From the NCBI RefSeq assembly GCF_900109525.1, contig NZ_FOAN01000003.1, positions 372,001 through 436,000 on the forward strand: a stretch of 64,000 nt of DNA, written 5' to 3'. The translations under genes were made by a program, and so were the position numbers. Numbering within the stretch: position 1 is the first letter of the stretch; every line of letters begins with the position of its first letter. The DNA comes from Allobosea lupini (GTDB lineage: Bacteria > Pseudomonadota > Alphaproteobacteria > Rhizobiales > Beijerinckiaceae). This document shows, one piece after another, positions 53,707 to 62,365 of the stretch. A model generated the notes under the pieces. That model had not been told where the DNA came from. It saw only the letters and a list, made by a program, of their open reading frames with translations, and searched no databases.

Positions 53707-54522
53707 ATGAGCGACATGCGTCTCGTCGTCGTCGGCGCCGCCGGGCGGATGGGCCGTACGCTGGTGAAAGCGATCCACGATACGCCTGGCTGCATGCTCT
53801 CTGCCGCGATCGAGCGGCCGGGCTCACCCGCGCTCGGCCAGGATGCGGCGGTGCTGGCCGGCCTGCCCGCCAGTGGTGTCCTGGTCAGCGACGACGCGCT
53901 CGCCGCCTTCGTCGAGGCCGAGGGCGTGCTCGACTTCACCATGCCTGAGGCGACCGTCGCCTTCGCCGGCCTCGCTGCCCAGGCCCGCATCGTCCATGTC
54001 GCCGGCACCACCGGCATGGAGCCGCAGCATCTGGCGAAGCTGGAGGCTGCCTCGCGCCATGCCGCGATCATCCGCTCCGGCAATATGAGCCTCGGCGTCA
54101 ACCTGCTGGCGGCGCTGGTGCGCAAGGTCGCGGCGACGCTCGGCACCGACTGGGACATCGAGATCGTCGAGATGCACCATCGCATGAAGGTCGATGCGCC
54201 CTCGGGCACGGCCGTTCTGCTCGGCGAGGCGGCGGCGGAGGGCCGCGCCGTCGAACTCGCCGAAGCCCGCGTCGCAGTGCGCGACGGCCAGGTCGGCGCC
54301 CGCCAGCCTGGCACGATCGGCTTTGCCGCCCTGCGCGGCGGCACCGTCGTCGGCGACCACAAGGTGATCTTCGCCGGTGCCGGCGAGCGGCTCGAGCTCG
54401 CCCATGTCGCCGAGGATCGCAGCCTGTTCGCCCAGGGCGCGGTCAAGGCGGCGCTCTGGGGCCGCGGCCGCAAGCCCGGGCTCTATTCGATGGCCGACGT
54501 GCTCGGCCTCGACAAATTCTGA
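53707..54522 (+). CDS. dapB: 4-hydroxy-tetrahydrodipicolinate reductase
   Basis: DapB reduces the dihydrodipicolinate intermediate in lysine and meso-diaminopimelate synthesis. The 271-residue protein starts [19 protein letters not shown] with the NAD(P) loop, has VAGTTGMEP, and carries the catalytic and substrate-binding signature [15 protein letters not shown]. The length is normal. Its TGA overlaps the alkB ATG (TGATG), so the two are coupled. Confidence 0.97.
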   Translation: MSDMRLVVVGAAGRMGRTLVKAIHDTPGCMLSAAIERPGSPALGQDAAVLAGLPASGVLVSDDALAAFVEAEGVLDFTMPEATVAFAGLAAQARIVHVAGTTGMEPQHLAKLEAASRHAAIIRSGNMSLGVNLLAALVRKVAATLGTDWDIEIVEMHHRMKVDAPSGTAVLLGEAAAEGRAVELAEARVAVRDGQVGARQPGTIGFAALRGGTVVGDHKVIFAGAGERLELAHVAEDRSLFAQGAVKAALWGRGRKPGLYSMADVLGLDKF

Positions 54523-55145
54523 TGACCGCGCTCGCCGTCGCGCCTGGCGTGACACATTGGCCGGGTTATCTCGATCCGGCCGAGCAGGCGGCGCTGGTCG
54601 CCGAACTGCGCGAGGCGGCGCGGCAGGCGCCATTCTATGTGCCGCGCATGCCGAAGACCGGAAAACCATTCTCGGTCAAAATGACCAATTGCGGCGCGCT
54701 CGGCTGGGTCTCGGATGAGCGCGGCTATCGCTACCAGCCGTTGCATCCCGAGACCGACGCGCCCTGGCCCCCGATCCCGGCCCGGTTGCTGCGCGCCTGG
54801 CAGGAGCTCGCGGGCTATCCGCACGAGCCCGAGGCCTGTCTCGTCAATTTCTACGAGCCATCAGCGAAGATGGGCCTGCATCAGGACCGTGATGAACAGG
54901 AGTTCGACGCGCCGGTGCTGTCGCTCTCGCTCGGCGACACCGCCGTCTTCCGCATCGGCGGCACCAGCCGTGGCGGCAGGACGGTCTCGCTGAAGCTGGC
55001 CTCGGGCGATGCGCTCGCCTTCGGCGGGCAGGCGCGGCTCGCCTTTCATGGCGTCGACCGCATCCTTGCGGGCTCGTCGAGCCTGCTGCCGCAGGCGGGG
55101 CGGATCAACCTGACCCTGCGGCGTGTGACGAAGCCCTCAATCTGA
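54522..55145 (+). CDS. alkB: Alpha-ketoglutarate-dependent dioxygenase AlkB
   Basis: This Fe(II)/2-oxoglutarate enzyme oxidatively removes alkyl groups from 1-methyladenine and 3-methylcytosine. The 207-residue protein has NFYEPSAKMGLHQDRDE (HxD iron ligands), the distal iron His in FHGVDRI, and RINLTLRRV with the 2-oxoglutarate-binding Arg. It is coupled to dapB and ends 9 bp into the convergent TRIC gene. With nth and the AraC-MGMT fusion it makes three DNA-repair genes in the window. Confidence 0.94.
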   Translation: MTALAVAPGVTHWPGYLDPAEQAALVAELREAARQAPFYVPRMPKTGKPFSVKMTNCGALGWVSDERGYRYQPLHPETDAPWPPIPARLLRAWQELAGYPHEPEACLVNFYEPSAKMGLHQDRDEQEFDAPVLSLSLGDTAVFRIGGTSRGGRTVSLKLASGDALAFGGQARLAFHGVDRILAGSSSLLPQAGRINLTLRRVTKPSI

Positions 55146-55769
55146 AGGCTTGGGCGCATCGTCGCCCGGCAGTTTCGGGAAGGACCAGCCGAACAGGAGC
55201 GAGCCGGCCCGCAGGCCGAAGCCGGCAGCGAGCCCGCCCAGCATGACCAGCAGCGGAGCAAAGCCCATTTGCGCAAGGCCGACCGTCGCGCCGGCGCCGG
55301 CGGCGGCAGCAGTGACGTAGAAGTCACGGCTCCAAAGCACCATCGGCCGGTCACCGGCGAGGATGTCGCGGATGATGCCGCCGAAGGTCGCGGTCATCGC
55401 GCCGAAAGCGATTGCGGAGGGGATCGGGACGCCGGCGGCCAGGCCCTTCTGCGCGCCGATCACGGCGAAGAGCGCAAGGCCGGCCGCGTCCGCCCAGATC
55501 AGCAGGCGCTTGGCGCCCCAGCCATCGAGTGTCCCGGGCTTGAAATACGCAATCGCCCAGGCCGCCAGGGCGACGGCTGAGCAGAGCAGAACGTCGGACG
55601 GCGCCTCGATCCAGAAGACGCGCCGGTCGAGCAGGAGGTCGCGCAAGGTGCCGCCACCGACGCCGGTGACGGTGGCGAGCAGGATGAACCCGAACGGATC
55701 CATCCGCTTGCGGGCGGCGACCAGCGCCCCGGTCAGGGCGAAGACGACGACACCCGCAGATTCGAGCAC
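55137..55769 (-). CDS. TRIC family channel protein (UPF0126)
   Basis: This 210-residue inner-membrane protein has about seven helices in two similar halves. Each half carries the glycine-rich family motif (GVGGGTLRDLLLDRRVFWI and FGGIIRDILAGDRPMVL). Bacterial homologues of trimeric intracellular cation channels conduct K+/Na+. The start is GTG at 55769, 3 nt after the grpE stop, so it is cotranscribed with grpE. Confidence 0.9.
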   Translation of the reverse strand: MLESAGVVVFALTGALVAARKRMDPFGFILLATVTGVGGGTLRDLLLDRRVFWIEAPSDVLLCSAVALAAWAIAYFKPGTLDGWGAKRLLIWADAAGLALFAVIGAQKGLAAGVPIPSAIAFGAMTATFGGIIRDILAGDRPMVLWSRDFYVTAAAAGAGATVGLAQMGFAPLLVMLGGLAAGFGLRAGSLLFGWSFPKLPGDDAPKPSD

Positions 55770-55772
55770 CTG

Positions 55773-56396
55773 TCAGTTCGCCGGCTTGTCGCCGGCATCG
55801 GCAGCCGGGTTCTCCAAACCGTTGACGGCAGGCTTCGGCGCGCCGGCGGAGACGCCGACCAGTGCCGGGCGCAGCACCCGCTCGCCGATCTTGTAGCCGG
55901 TCTGCACAACCTTCGAGACGAGGCCCTTGGCGATGCCGGCGTCAGGCGCCTCGAACATCGCCTGGTGCAGGTTCGGGTCGAACTTCTCGCCTTGCGGATC
56001 GATCTTGCGCACGCCGTGACGCTCGAGCGTCTTCAGGAGTTCGCGCTCGGTCAGCTCGACGCCCTCGACCAAGGCTTTCAGGCCATTGTCGGTCGCGGCC
56101 TGGCTCGTCTCCGGCACGCTCTCAAGCGCGCGGCGCAGATTGTCGGCCGAGCCGAGCAGGTCGCGGGCGAAGCTCGTCACCGCATAGGCCTTGGCGTCGG
56201 AGATCTCGCGCTCGGTGCGACGGCGCAGATTCTCCATTTCGGCGAGGGTGCGCAGCAGCTTGTCCTTGAGGTCGTCGCGCTCGGCTTCGATCAGGGCTGC
56301 CGGGTCGGGCGTCTGGGCCTCGTTCGCCTTGGCCTCGGTTGCGTCCTGATTCTCGGTTTCCGGCTTCGGATCGTCCTTCGCAGGGTTCTGCGTCAT
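55773..56396 (-). CDS. grpE: Nucleotide exchange factor GrpE
   Basis: GrpE releases ADP from DnaK. The 207-residue protein has an acidic disordered N-terminus ([20 protein letters not shown]), the long coiled coil ([24 protein letters not shown]) and the beta-domain signature [16 protein letters not shown]. The ATG at 56396 gives the usual length; the one at 56423 adds 9 residues. It is unlinked to dnaK-dnaJ, which lie 40 kb away, and no hrcA is adjacent. A heat-shock-like promoter overlaps the end of glnD. Confidence 0.95.
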   Translation of the reverse strand: MTQNPAKDDPKPETENQDATEAKANEAQTPDPAALIEAERDDLKDKLLRTLAEMENLRRRTEREISDAKAYAVTSFARDLLGSADNLRRALESVPETSQAATDNGLKALVEGVELTERELLKTLERHGVRKIDPQGEKFDPNLHQAMFEAPDAGIAKGLVSKVVQTGYKIGERVLRPALVGVSAGAPKPAVNGLENPAADAGDKPAN

Positions 56397-56465
56397 TCCA
56401 TCATCCCAATCGTTGAGCGTCATGTATCGTTGCAGCGCCGGCTGTGAGCCGCACTGGCTTCGTCG

Positions 56466-56497
56466 CCGATATCGGGCTTCGGCCGGGCGAAATCAAG
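56466..56497 (-). promoter_or_regulatory. Candidate heat-shock promoter of grpE
   Basis: On the minus strand CTTG (56497-56494), 18 nt, then CCGATATCGG (56475-56466) match the alphaproteobacterial RpoH consensus with one -10 mismatch. The -35 element overlaps the glnD stop codon. The leader to grpE would be about 65 nt. Confidence 0.4.
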
Positions 56498-59381
56498 CAC
56501 GAGCCATGGCCTTGGCCTTGCCGGAGGCCTGCTTGTCGAGCTCCAGAGTGAACACCGCGAGCAACGCCTGGCGGATCACCAGCTGCCGGCCGGTCGAAGT
56601 GATCTTCGCCCCGGTCAGGTCGGTGACGTAGAACACGTCGACCGCCTTCTCGCCGAAGGTCGCGATATGGGCCGAGGCGATGTTGAGGTTGAGCTTCCCG
56701 ATCGCGGTGGTGAGGTCGTAGAGCAGGCCGGGCCGGTCGAGGCCGGAGACCTCCAGCACCGTGTGCCGCGAGGACAGGACGTTGTCGATGATGACCTCGG
56801 GCGCGACCTGGAAGGTGCCGCCGCGTGGCGGGGGTGCGCGGCGCTGGGCGACGAGGTCGGCGATCTTGATCTCGCCCTTGAGCGCGCGCTCGATTGCCGC
56901 CGCGATGCGCTCGGCCCGGCGCAGCTCGTCGTCGTCGCGCTCGAAGGCGCGCGAGACGAAGATGGTGTCGAGCACCAGCCCGTCCGTGGTGGTGAAGATC
57001 TGTGCGTCGACGATGTTGCCGCCAGCCGCCGCGCAGGCCCCGGTGACGATAGCAAGCAGGCGCGGATGGTCGGGCGCCAGCACGGTGAGCTCGGTCACGC
57101 CGCGGAACTGGTCGGTCTCGACCCGCGTCGCCGTGGTGCGGCCGGCAACCTCCGCCTCGCGCAGGAAGCGGGCATGCTGCTCCTGCCGCTCGGGCTCGAC
57201 CTTGAGCCAGTAGGCCGGATAATGCCGGGCGAGATAGGCGGCCCGCTCCTCTTCCGTCCAATCGGCGAGGCGCGCCTCCAGCGCCTGCTGCTTGCGCTCG
57301 ACCCTGGCCTTGCGCTCGATGCCGGAATGGCCGCCGGCGAGCACGACCTCGGTCTCGTAGTAGAGCGTGCGCAAGAGCTGGCCCTTCCAGCCGTTCCAGA
57401 CGCCGGGGCCGACCGCCTTGATGTCGGCGACGGTCAGCACCAGCAGCAGCTTCAGCCGCTCCAGCGTCTGCACGATTCCCGCGAAGCTCTCGATCGTCTT
57501 GGGGTCGCCGAGGTCGCGGCTCTGGGCGATCGTGGACATCACCAGATGGTTCTCGATCAGCCAGACCACCGTCTCGGTCTGGGCATCGGTCAGGCCGAGC
57601 CGCGGGCAGAGCTTGCGGGCGATGCGGGCGCCGGCGACCGAATGGTCCTCCGGCCGGCCCTTGGCGATGTCGTGCAGGAACAGCGCGACATAGAGGGCGC
57701 GCCGGTTGGTGATGGTCGCGAAGATCGAGTTCGCCAGGGGGTGCTCGGCTTCGAGCTTGCCGCCGTCGATCTCGGCGAGGATGCCGATCGAGCGGAGCAG
57801 GTGCTCGTCGACCGTATAGTGATGATACATGTTGAACTGCATCATCGCGACGACGCGGCCGAAATCCGGGATGAAGCGGCCGAGCAGGCCGGACTCGTTC
57901 ATCCGCCGCAGCACCGGCTCGGGCGAGCGCCGCGCCGTCAGGATCTCCAGGAAGATGCGGTTCGCCTCGCGGTCCTGCCGCAATTGCGGCGTGACGAGGC
58001 GCAGCGACTGCGTCACCAGCCGGCTGGTGTCGGGATGGATGGCGAGGTCGTCACGGCTGGCGATCTCGTAGAGCCGCAGAAGATTGACCGGGTCGCGCTT
58101 GAAGGCGTCGTCGTCGATCACGGCGAGGCGTTGGCCCCGCAGGGTGAAGTCGGGATGGCCGAGCGCGCGCACGCGCCGGCGCTTGGTGAAGGAGCCGATC
58201 AGGCTGGTCAGGCTGGCGCGCGGCTTCTGCTGGCGCGCCTCCAGCGCGGCGCAGACGATCGCGGTGAGGTCGCCGACATCCTTGGCGACGAGAAAATAGG
58301 CCTTCATGAAGCGCTCGACCGGGGCCTGGCCGCTGCGGCCGGCATAGCCGATTGCGGCTGCGACCTGGCGCTGCAGGTCGAAGGAGAGCCGCTCCTCTGC
58401 TCGCCCCGTGATGAAATGCATCCAGCAGCGCACCCGCCAGAGGAATTCCTCCGAGCGCTGGAACATCGCGAATTCGCGCGCATCGAACAGCCCGGCCTCG
58501 ACCAGCTCGGCCGGATCGTCGACGCGATAGGAATACTTGGCGATCCAGAACAGCGTGTTGAGGTCGCGCAGGCCGCCCTTGCCGTCCTTGACGTTGGGCT
58601 CGACCAGGTAGCGCGACGAGCCGGCGCGGGCAACGCGGGTCTCGCGCTCGGCGAGCTTGGCCTCGGTGAAGGCCGGCGCCGTGCCCTCGGCGATCTCGGC
58701 GCCGTAGCGCCGCTGCAGATCGGCGAACAGCGCCGCATCGCCACAGATCAGGCGAGCCTCCAGCAGCGCGGTGCGGATCGTCATGTCGGCCCGGCCCTCG
58801 CGGATGCAGTCGTCGACCGAGCGCACGGAATGGCCGACCTTCAGCTTCAGGTCCCAGAGCGGGTAGAGCATCGCCTCGACAACGCTCTCGCCCCAGGCGG
58901 TCTGCTTGTCGGGGAAAAGGAAGAGCAGATCGACATCCGAGCCCGGCGCCAGCGTGCCGCGGCCATAGCCGCCGACCGCGACGACGGCGATGCGCTCTCC
59001 GGCGGACGGGTTCTCGACTGGGTAGAAATGCCGTGTCGCCGCGACATGCAGGCTGGCGACGATGCTGTCCATCACGCTGGAGAGCCGCTTGGCACAAGAG
59101 AGGCCGTTGCGGGATTTGGCTAGAATCTCGCGGGCTGACTGGCGACCTTCCTCGAGATTGTCGCGCAGTGCATCGACCAGCGCACCGCGCAGGCTATCGC
59201 GATCGCCCTCGTTGAACTGTCGCGCCAGCTTGCCGACCGCAGCCAGGGGATTGTCGATGAATTCGGCGAGGCGGGGTGCTGGCTTGTCGGGGGAGGGCGG
59301 CACTGAACGAGGCTCTTCGAGACTTTCGGCAACGCGGCGGCAGTCGATCCCTAGCACGAACGAGAGCGGACGCGGAAACAT
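56493..59381 (-). CDS. glnD: Bifunctional PII uridylyltransferase/uridylyl-removing enzyme GlnD
   Basis: GlnD senses glutamine and uridylylates or deuridylylates PII proteins. The 962-residue protein has the nucleotidyltransferase motif VAVGGYGRGTLAPGSDVDLLF (about residues 135-153), an HD domain with LFLHDIAKGRPEDHS, and two C-terminal ACT domains (VLAPDHPRLLAIVTGAC and VSGLDRPGLLYDLTTAIGKL). The start at 59381 (MFPRPLSFVLGIDC) is near normal length; the frame continues upstream over a promoter and riboswitch and is rejected there. It is divergent from the sulfonate-type ABC operon. Confidence 0.97.
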   Translation of the reverse strand: MFPRPLSFVLGIDCRRVAESLEEPRSVPPSPDKPAPRLAEFIDNPLAAVGKLARQFNEGDRDSLRGALVDALRDNLEEGRQSAREILAKSRNGLSCAKRLSSVMDSIVASLHVAATRHFYPVENPSAGERIAVVAVGGYGRGTLAPGSDVDLLFLFPDKQTAWGESVVEAMLYPLWDLKLKVGHSVRSVDDCIREGRADMTIRTALLEARLICGDAALFADLQRRYGAEIAEGTAPAFTEAKLAERETRVARAGSSRYLVEPNVKDGKGGLRDLNTLFWIAKYSYRVDDPAELVEAGLFDAREFAMFQRSEEFLWRVRCWMHFITGRAEERLSFDLQRQVAAAIGYAGRSGQAPVERFMKAYFLVAKDVGDLTAIVCAALEARQQKPRASLTSLIGSFTKRRRVRALGHPDFTLRGQRLAVIDDDAFKRDPVNLLRLYEIASRDDLAIHPDTSRLVTQSLRLVTPQLRQDREANRIFLEILTARRSPEPVLRRMNESGLLGRFIPDFGRVVAMMQFNMYHHYTVDEHLLRSIGILAEIDGGKLEAEHPLANSIFATITNRRALYVALFLHDIAKGRPEDHSVAGARIARKLCPRLGLTDAQTETVVWLIENHLVMSTIAQSRDLGDPKTIESFAGIVQTLERLKLLLVLTVADIKAVGPGVWNGWKGQLLRTLYYETEVVLAGGHSGIERKARVERKQQALEARLADWTEEERAAYLARHYPAYWLKVEPERQEQHARFLREAEVAGRTTATRVETDQFRGVTELTVLAPDHPRLLAIVTGACAAAGGNIVDAQIFTTTDGLVLDTIFVSRAFERDDDELRRAERIAAAIERALKGEIKIADLVAQRRAPPPRGGTFQVAPEVIIDNVLSSRHTVLEVSGLDRPGLLYDLTTAIGKLNLNIASAHIATFGEKAVDVFYVTDLTGAKITSTGRQLVIRQALLAVFTLELDKQASGKAKAMARA

Positions 59382-59436
59382 AATTAAACAAGCATATGAT
59401 GTGAAATTATCGATATCACGCCATTCTACGTTTTGT

Positions 59437-59465
59437 TTGACATAGAGAACGATCGAACCTATCAA
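59437..59465 (+). promoter_or_regulatory. Sigma-70 promoter of the SAM-II-controlled ABC operon
   Basis: TTGACA (59437-59442, full consensus), a 17-bp spacer and TATCAA (59460-59465) predict a transcription start near 59472, exactly at the 5' end of the SAM-II aptamer. Confidence 0.75.
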
Positions 59466-59471
59466 TCGGAC

Positions 59472-59526
59472 ACGCGCCGATTTGAGCCAGCAGCTTGCGG
59501 GCGCGAAACAAGTGCAGCTAAAGCGG
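59472..59526 (+). ncRNA. SAM-II riboswitch (metA-type), copy 1
   Basis: The aptamer has the SAM-II layout. P1 pairs CGCGCC (59473-59478) with GGCGCG (59500-59505). The loop carries the conserved GATTTGAGCC. TTGCG (59495-59499) pairs with TGCAG (59513-59517) to form the pseudoknot. GCTAAA closes the motif, followed by a G-rich stretch. Compared with the classic SAM-II sequence, the pseudoknot pairs change in a compensating way. SAM binding normally hides the ribosome binding site; here the binding-protein ATG is 60 nt downstream. Confidence 0.88.
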
Positions 59527-59585
59527 GGGCGCTGGAGGCTGATGTCCTCCTCCCCTTCGCGCAAGATCGACTGAAGGGAAACGCC

Positions 59586-60560
59586 ATGCCGACCATTTCA
59601 GCTCTGACCCGCCGCGCCGTGCTCGTCGGCCTTGCCGCAGCGTCGCTCGCCGTTGGCAGTGCGCAGGCGCAGGCGCCGAAGGAGATCCGCGTCGATTACG
59701 CCACCTACAACCCGGTCAGCCTGCTACTGAAGGATCGCGGCATCCTCGAGAAGGCACTCGAGGCCGATGGCATCAAGGTGCGCTGGGTGCTCTCGGCCGG
59801 CTCGAACAAGGCGCTCGAATTCCTCAATGCCGGCTCGCTCGATTTCGGCTCGACCGCCGGCGCCGCCGCGCTGATCGGCAAGATCAACGGCAATCCGATC
59901 AAGTCGATCTATGTCTATTCCCGGCCGGAATGGACCGCGCTCGTCACCGGCGCCAAGAGCGAGATCACCAAGGTCGCCGACCTCAAGGGCAAGCGGGTCG
60001 CCGTCACCCGCGGCACCGATCCGCACATCTTCCTTGTCCGCTCGCTCGCCGAGGCGGGCCTGACCGAGAAGGACGTCAAGCTCGTGCTGCTGCAGCATGC
60101 CGATGGCCGGCTCGCCCTGGAGCGCGGCGATGTCGAGGCCTGGGCCGGGCTCGACCCGATGATGGCCGCCGCCGAGGTCGAGGCCGGCGCCAAGCTGTTC
60201 TACCGCAAGGCTGCCGACAACACCTGGGGCGTGCTCAACGTCCGCGAGGAGTTCGCCGAGAAGAATCCAGAGCTCGTCCGCAAGGTTCTCAAGGCCTATG
60301 AGGAGGCGCGCGCGATCGCACTCGCCAATCCGGCCGAGGTCCGGAAGGCGCTGGTCGAGGCGACCAAGCTCTCCGACGCGGTGATCGAGCGCCAGCTCAC
60401 CCGGACCGAATTGACCCACAGCACGATCGGTCCGGCGCAGGCCGAGACCATTCTCGCCGCGGGCCTCGCTTTGCAGCAGGCTGGCGTCCTGCCGGCGACC
60501 GCCGACGTCAAGGCAACAGTCGACGCGCTGATCGACAAGCGCTTTGCCGCGACCAACTGA
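59586..60560 (+). CDS. ABC transporter substrate-binding protein, aliphatic sulfonate type
   Basis: This 324-residue periplasmic protein has a signal peptide (LTRRAVLVGLAAASLAVGSA, cleaved near AQAQAP) and the SsuA/NMT1-like fold: IRVDYATYNPVSLLLKDRGILEK, then WVLSAGSNKALEFLNAGSLDFGSTAGAAAL. It is likely to bind a sulfonate or related sulfur compound, which fits SAM-II control of the operon. The ATG at 59586 follows GAAGGG; the in-frame ATG at 59433 lies upstream of the riboswitch and is excluded. Confidence 0.9.
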   Translation: MPTISALTRRAVLVGLAAASLAVGSAQAQAPKEIRVDYATYNPVSLLLKDRGILEKALEADGIKVRWVLSAGSNKALEFLNAGSLDFGSTAGAAALIGKINGNPIKSIYVYSRPEWTALVTGAKSEITKVADLKGKRVAVTRGTDPHIFLVRSLAEAGLTEKDVKLVLLQHADGRLALERGDVEAWAGLDPMMAAAEVEAGAKLFYRKAADNTWGVLNVREEFAEKNPELVRKVLKAYEEARAIALANPAEVRKALVEATKLSDAVIERQLTRTELTHSTIGPAQAETILAAGLALQQAGVLPATADVKATVDALIDKRFAATN

Positions 60561-60580
60561 GCGGGCATGATCCCGTCGCA

Positions 60581-61414
60581 ATGAGTTCGATCGAGATCGC
60601 AGACGCCATCGACGAGAAGCCGGCCGCGCCTCCTGCTCGGCCGGCTTCTCGCGTTGGCCTGCGGCTCGCCGGCTTCCTGCTGCCGGTCGTCCTCGCGATC
60701 ATCTGGGAAATCCTCGTCCGGGCCGGCCTTGCCAATGGCCGGCTGATGCCGCCACCCAGCGTGGTCGGCAGAACGCTCTGGCAGCTTGCCGTCAGCGGCG
60801 AGCTCTGGACCCATGCCGCCGCGACGCTCTGGCGCGTCGCGGCCGGCTTCGGCATCGGCGCTGCCGTCGGCACCGCGCTCGGCGCGCTGACAGGTGCCCT
60901 GCCATTGGCCCGCGGCCTGCTCGACCCGACCTTGCAGGCCCTGCGCGCCATCCCCTCGATCGCCTGGGTGCCGCTGTTCATCCTGTGGTTCGGGATCTTC
61001 GAGGCCTCGAAGGTGGCGCTGATCGCGGTTGGCGTCTTCTTCCCGGTCTATCTCGGCGTCGCCGCCGCCATTCTCTCGATCGACCGCAAGATCGTCGAGG
61101 TCGGCCGCGTCTTTCGCCTCGGCCGGCTCGCGATGGTCCGGCGTGTCTTGCTGCCGGCGATCCTGCCCGACTGGTTCACGGCGTTGCGCGGCGGTCTCGG
61201 GCTCGGCTTCATGTTCGTCGTCGCCGCCGAGATCATGGGCGCGAGCGAGGGCCTCGGCTATCTCCTGGTCGATGGCCAGCAACTCGGCCGACCCGACACG
61301 ATCATCGCTGCCATCATCGCCTTCGCCGTGCTCGGCAAGCTCGCCGATGGGCTCCTGCTCGCGCTGACGCGCCCCTTCCTCGCCTGGCAGGACACCGCCA
61401 GGGACAGGCTCTGA
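60581..61414 (+). CDS. ABC transporter permease (SsuC-like)
   Basis: This 277-residue inner-membrane permease has about six helices starting at LRLAGFLLPVVLAIIWEILV. The ATPase-docking loop is FRLGRLAMVRRVLLPAILPDWFTALRGGLGLGFMFV. It is the second gene of the SAM-II-controlled operon, 20 bp after the binding-protein gene and 7 bp before the ATPase gene. Confidence 0.93.
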   Translation: MSSIEIADAIDEKPAAPPARPASRVGLRLAGFLLPVVLAIIWEILVRAGLANGRLMPPPSVVGRTLWQLAVSGELWTHAAATLWRVAAGFGIGAAVGTALGALTGALPLARGLLDPTLQALRAIPSIAWVPLFILWFGIFEASKVALIAVGVFFPVYLGVAAAILSIDRKIVEVGRVFRLGRLAMVRRVLLPAILPDWFTALRGGLGLGFMFVVAAEIMGASEGLGYLLVDGQQLGRPDTIIAAIIAFAVLGKLADGLLLALTRPFLAWQDTARDRL

Positions 61415-61421
61415 GGGCGCG

Positions 61422-62204
61422 ATGCTGACCTTCGATCAGCTCTCCAAGACCTATGCCGACGGCACCCGTGCCCTGTCGGGCATCGACATCTCCGTCGCCG
61501 CCGGCGAGATCCTGGCGCTGGTCGGCGGCTCAGGTTGCGGCAAGACCACCCTGCTGCGCCTCGTCGCCGGGCTCGACCGGCCGAGCGAAGGCCGCATCCT
61601 GCTCGACGGCGCCGCCATCACCGAGCCGCGGGCCGATGTCGGCGTGATCTTCCAGGAGCCGCGCTTGCTGCCTTGGCTCTCGGTCGCCGCCAATGCCGGC
61701 TTCGGCCTCAGCCATCTGCCTGCGGCGGAGCGTGACCGCCTCGTCACCGGAGCGCTCGCCCGCGTCGGTCTCGCCGGCTATGAGGCGCGCTGGCCACGCG
61801 AGCTCTCCGGCGGCCAGCAGCAGCGCGTCGCCATCGCCCGCGCCCTCGTCACCCGGCCCAAGCTCCTCCTGATGGACGAGCCCTTCTCCGCGCTTGACGC
61901 CACCACGCGCGCCAGTCTGCACGGCCATCTCCTCGCGCTCTGGGAGGAGAGCCGGCCGACCGTGGTGATGGTCACCCACGATGTCGAAGAAGCCGTAACG
62001 CTGGCTGACCGCATCGTGGTGATGCAGCCTAGGCCCGGCCGCATCTTCGACGAGCTCGACAATCCGCTGGCCCGCCCGCGCGACCGGCTCTCGCCGGCCT
62101 TCGAGGCGACCAAGCGCGAGGCGCTGCGCACGCTCGACCGCTCGCTTACCGACAGCGAGCCACGCCAGCACAAGGCGGCCGAGAGCGCCGGCATGTGGTG
62201 GTAG
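61422..62204 (+). CDS. ABC transporter ATP-binding protein (SsuB-like)
   Basis: This 260-residue ATPase has all active motifs: Walker A GGSGCGKTT, Q-loop VIFQEPRLLPW, signature LSGGQQQRVAIARAL, Walker B LLLMDEPFSALD and H-loop VMVTHDVEEAV. It powers the binding protein-permease pair encoded just upstream. It is the last gene of the first SAM-II unit; the second promoter-riboswitch cassette starts 8 bp after its stop. Confidence 0.94.
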   Translation: MLTFDQLSKTYADGTRALSGIDISVAAGEILALVGGSGCGKTTLLRLVAGLDRPSEGRILLDGAAITEPRADVGVIFQEPRLLPWLSVAANAGFGLSHLPAAERDRLVTGALARVGLAGYEARWPRELSGGQQQRVAIARALVTRPKLLLMDEPFSALDATTRASLHGHLLALWEESRPTVVMVTHDVEEAVTLADRIVVMQPRPGRIFDELDNPLARPRDRLSPAFEATKREALRTLDRSLTDSEPRQHKAAESAGMWW

Positions 62205-62211
62205 CGACCGT

Positions 62212-62241
62212 TTGACAAAACGGACGCTCAGACCTTATGAA
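62212..62241 (+). promoter_or_regulatory. Sigma-70 promoter of the second SAM-II unit
   Basis: TTGACA (62212-62217, full consensus) and TATGAA (62236-62241) have an 18-bp spacer (or TTATGA with 17). The predicted start is near 62247, again at the 5' end of an aptamer. So the downstream genes form a separate transcription unit. Confidence 0.72.
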
Positions 62242-62246
62242 AGGAC

Positions 62247-62300
62247 ACGCGCCGATTTGAGCCTCAGCTTGCGGGCGCGAAACAAATGCAGCTAAAGCGC
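62247..62300 (+). ncRNA. SAM-II riboswitch (metA-type), copy 2
   Basis: This is nearly identical to the copy at 59472-59526. P1 pairs CGCGCC (62248-62253) with GGCGCG (62274-62279). The loop carries GATTTGAGCC. The pseudoknot pairs TTGCG (62269-62273) with TGCAG (62287-62291), followed by GCTAAAGCG. The loop is one base shorter than in copy 1. A GACGGCC/GGCCGTC hairpin with a GCAA loop (62311-62328) follows between the aptamer and the ribosome binding site. Confidence 0.88.
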
Positions 62301-62310
62301 GGGACGACGG

Positions 62311-62328
62311 GACGGCCGCAAGGCCGTC
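62311..62328 (+). other. Hairpin in the leader of the pseudo-ATPase gene
   Basis: A perfect 7-bp stem with a GCAA tetraloop lies 10 nt after the SAM-II aptamer and 37 nt before the ATG. It has no T-run. It could be part of the expression platform or a stabilising element. Confidence 0.5.
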
Positions 62329-62365
62329 GGCGCTCCTTCCGCCTTGTCTATGGATGGAGCCAGTT

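Noticed and set aside
59382..59564. N-terminal extension of glnD
   Set aside because: It would run back across the promoter and SAM-II aptamer and adds residues with no GlnD counterpart.
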